Origin: Cyanobacteriota bacterium | GTDB taxonomy: Bacteria > Cyanobacteriota > Cyanobacteriia > CACIAM-69d | Length of the DNA stretch: 64,000 bases | Assembly (NCBI GenBank): GCA_022402445.1 | Contig: JAKRSF010000006.1 | Coordinates: forward strand, 336,540 to 400,539 | Direction of reading: 5' to 3' | Part shown: piece by piece, positions 62,874 through 64,000 of the stretch | Position numbering within the stretch: position 1 is the first letter of the stretch | Layout: each line of letters begins with the position of its first letter | Notes under the pieces: generated by a model | Told to the model about the DNA's origin: nothing | Database searches by the model: none | What the model saw: only the letters and a program-made list of their open reading frames with translations | Program-made: the position numbers and the translations under genes

Positions 62874-64000
62874 CTAGGGGGTAGGCTCATCGTCCTCATC
62901 CCCAAACGTCTTTAACTCAACCTGTGCAAAGTCGCTGTCGGGGAATGAGTTCTTACGTCCAATAAATTCCGCTTGCTGGAATTTTAATGCAGCCTCAGCA
63001 CGGGCCTCTAGTAGCTCTTTTTGTGCGTCCGCAATTTCCTTGGCCCCGTTCTGGACTTCTTTGACCGCAGTAGCTACCGATGTCATCACCTCAAAAGCGT
63101 CTTGCACGTTTTGAAGTGTGCTGGTAAATGTCCTGATCTTGCCCGTATAAGAAAGGGTTTCAAAGACACGTTCATCCATCCAATCGTAGGCATTTTGAGG
63201 CACTACAGCCGCAGCCTTTAACCCATTGCCGATTCGACCCGTGTACGTGCCAATAACTCCCACGCTATCAAACAGAGAATTAAAGGCATTGTTAATAGCG
63301 CTTAGGGCGTTGGCTTGAGCTTGATAGATTCTATTGGCAGCAGCTAGGGTGATCTTTGTCTGTTCCCATTTCTCAGCCCCCAACAGTCGATCCATCAATG
63401 CCTCAAAGTTTTGATTGATGATGTCATTAAAATCAATCGCACTGTCATCAGGGTCTTTTAACGATAAAGCCTCTCTAGCGATGTCTACTACGGTGCTAAT
63501 CAAATCAATGGCGGTCTCTTTGATGTCCACCGATAGCATTACGCCGTTATGAATACTCATCGCTGTGCCAATGGCGTTAAAGATGTGAACCAACCCTAGG
63601 GTATTAAAGATTGAATTGACCCTAGTAGTTAATCCAATAGGTTGACCAAATAAGCCCCTGATAGGCTTGCCAACAGCAGTCTTTACCGAATCAGGGTTAG
63701 TGACCAATGCGCCAGACAACCCATTAGGAATGGGACCGGGTTCCCCAATGCGTCGCAAAATCTCAGCATCTTGGAATCGGCATGACGTGGGGCCGTTCGG
63801 AGACAGAACCGTATCCTTAGTCTTTGATGTGTCAGCTTTGATGGAATTGAGCAACTGGAAGACGCCAGCTAGGCCCGCCGTAACGCCAGCTAGGACGATC
63901 CCTGGCATGATGAAACGTATCATTTGCTCAATAGCCCCCATGGTGGAGTTATCGAGCTTCACACCCCCCTTAACGGTCGCTTCAGTAGCCTGTGCCGCTA
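62874..64000 (-). CDS. Large membrane and coiled-coil protein, 5'-partial
   Basis: The frame is open to the right window edge; a GTG at 63962 (then KLDNSTMGAIEQMIRF) is the first start inside. At least 375 residues are visible. There is a hydrophobic segment FIMPGIVLAGVTAGLAGVFQLL, hydrophobic helices in the middle (NTLGLVHIFNAIGTAMSIHNG), and long amphipathic/coiled stretches with Ala/Glu/Lys at the end (AKEIADAQKELLEARAEAALKF). The tail is acidic (FGDEDDEPTP). I do not recognise the family. A structural phage-like protein or pore-forming protein are both possible. Confidence 0.65.
   Translation of the reverse strand, partial: AAQATEATVKGGVKLDNSTMGAIEQMIRFIMPGIVLAGVTAGLAGVFQLLNSIKADTSKTKDTVLSPNGPTSCRFQDAEILRRIGEPGPIPNGLSGALVTNPDSVKTAVGKPIRGLFGQPIGLTTRVNSIFNTLGLVHIFNAIGTAMSIHNGVMLSVDIKETAIDLISTVVDIAREALSLKDPDDSAIDFNDIINQNFEALMDRLLGAEKWEQTKITLAAANRIYQAQANALSAINNAFNSLFDSVGVIGTYTGRIGNGLKAAAVVPQNAYDWMDERVFETLSYTGKIRTFTSTLQNVQDAFEVMTSVATAVKEVQNGAKEIADAQKELLEARAEAALKFQQAEFIGRKNSFPDSDFAQVELKTFGDEDDEPTP

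Larger units (their letters stand above)
59434..64000. mobile_element. Left end of an integrated mobile element (right end outside window)
   Basis: Starting at the 3' end of tRNA-Thr the sequence is richer in A and T, and I find no GCGATCGC octamer over about 4.5 kb, against dozens before. The first gene is a tyrosine recombinase. tRNA 3' ends are classic integration sites. No second copy of the tRNA end is in the window. The gene set includes unknown overlapping genes and 13-bp repeats. Confidence 0.82.

Overview
The window comes from a GC-rich cyanobacterial chromosome. The evidence is photosystem I PsaC, a CpcS/CpeS-type bilin lyase, DUF2358, many two-component proteins, and above all the very dense HIP1 octamer (GCGATCGC) from position 1 to about 59.2 kb. 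The species cannot be fixed from sequence alone.

Layout. 0-8.7 kb: a DUF2358 protein, a CsgG-like secreted protein, two tandem family-2 glycosyltransferases, an ABC exporter with an unusual ComFB-like/kinase-like tail, a family-10-like glycosylhydrolase, a small membrane protein and a phycobiliprotein lyase. 8.9-15.9 kb: housekeeping genes (rpmF, sulfite-oxidase-like protein, glmM, RDD protein, rpmG, rpsR, an RNase II/R protein). 16-27.3 kb: a 1.1 kb gene-poor stretch, then a 1683-residue multi-PAS hybrid kinase, a receiver-kinase, arsS and another PAS kinase. 27.4-32.4 kb: an NAD locus (nadE, nrtR, nadD, pncB), with candidate operator repeats over the pncB promoter. 32.6-43.4 kb: adenylate cyclase, DUF2157 membrane protein, glpK, glmS, psaC, an HdrB-like protein and acpP-fabF. 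43.6-46.7 kb: a MazEF-type toxin-antitoxin pair and a beta-helix/SLH protein. 47-51.8 kb: a GldA/GldF/GldG-like ABC system with a DUF4340 protein. 51.8-59.1 kb: purU, a family-4 glycosyltransferase, minD-minE, a KDPG-aldolase-like gene, L,D-transpeptidase, DUF924 and a CNNM/CorC-type protein. 59.27-59.43 kb: tRNA-Tyr and tRNA-Thr.

From just after tRNA-Thr to the window end the sequence changes character. It is more AT-rich, has no HIP1 octamers that I could find, and begins with a tyrosine recombinase. Convergent to the recombinase is a block of overlapping genes: a large membrane/coiled protein that runs off the window, a 309-residue unknown, a GNAT acetyltransferase and a 160-residue unknown. 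Seven copies of a 13-bp repeat (GT-N5-ACAT-NN) occur as tandem or phased arrays on both sides of the three-gene part of this block. This is the left end of an integrated mobile element with an apparently uncharacterised gene set, and it is the best candidate here for an undescribed system. Other notable items are the exporter fused to ComFB-like and HisKA-like modules, the NrtR operator candidates, the duplicated SLH triplet, and two families of dispersed palindromic repeats.
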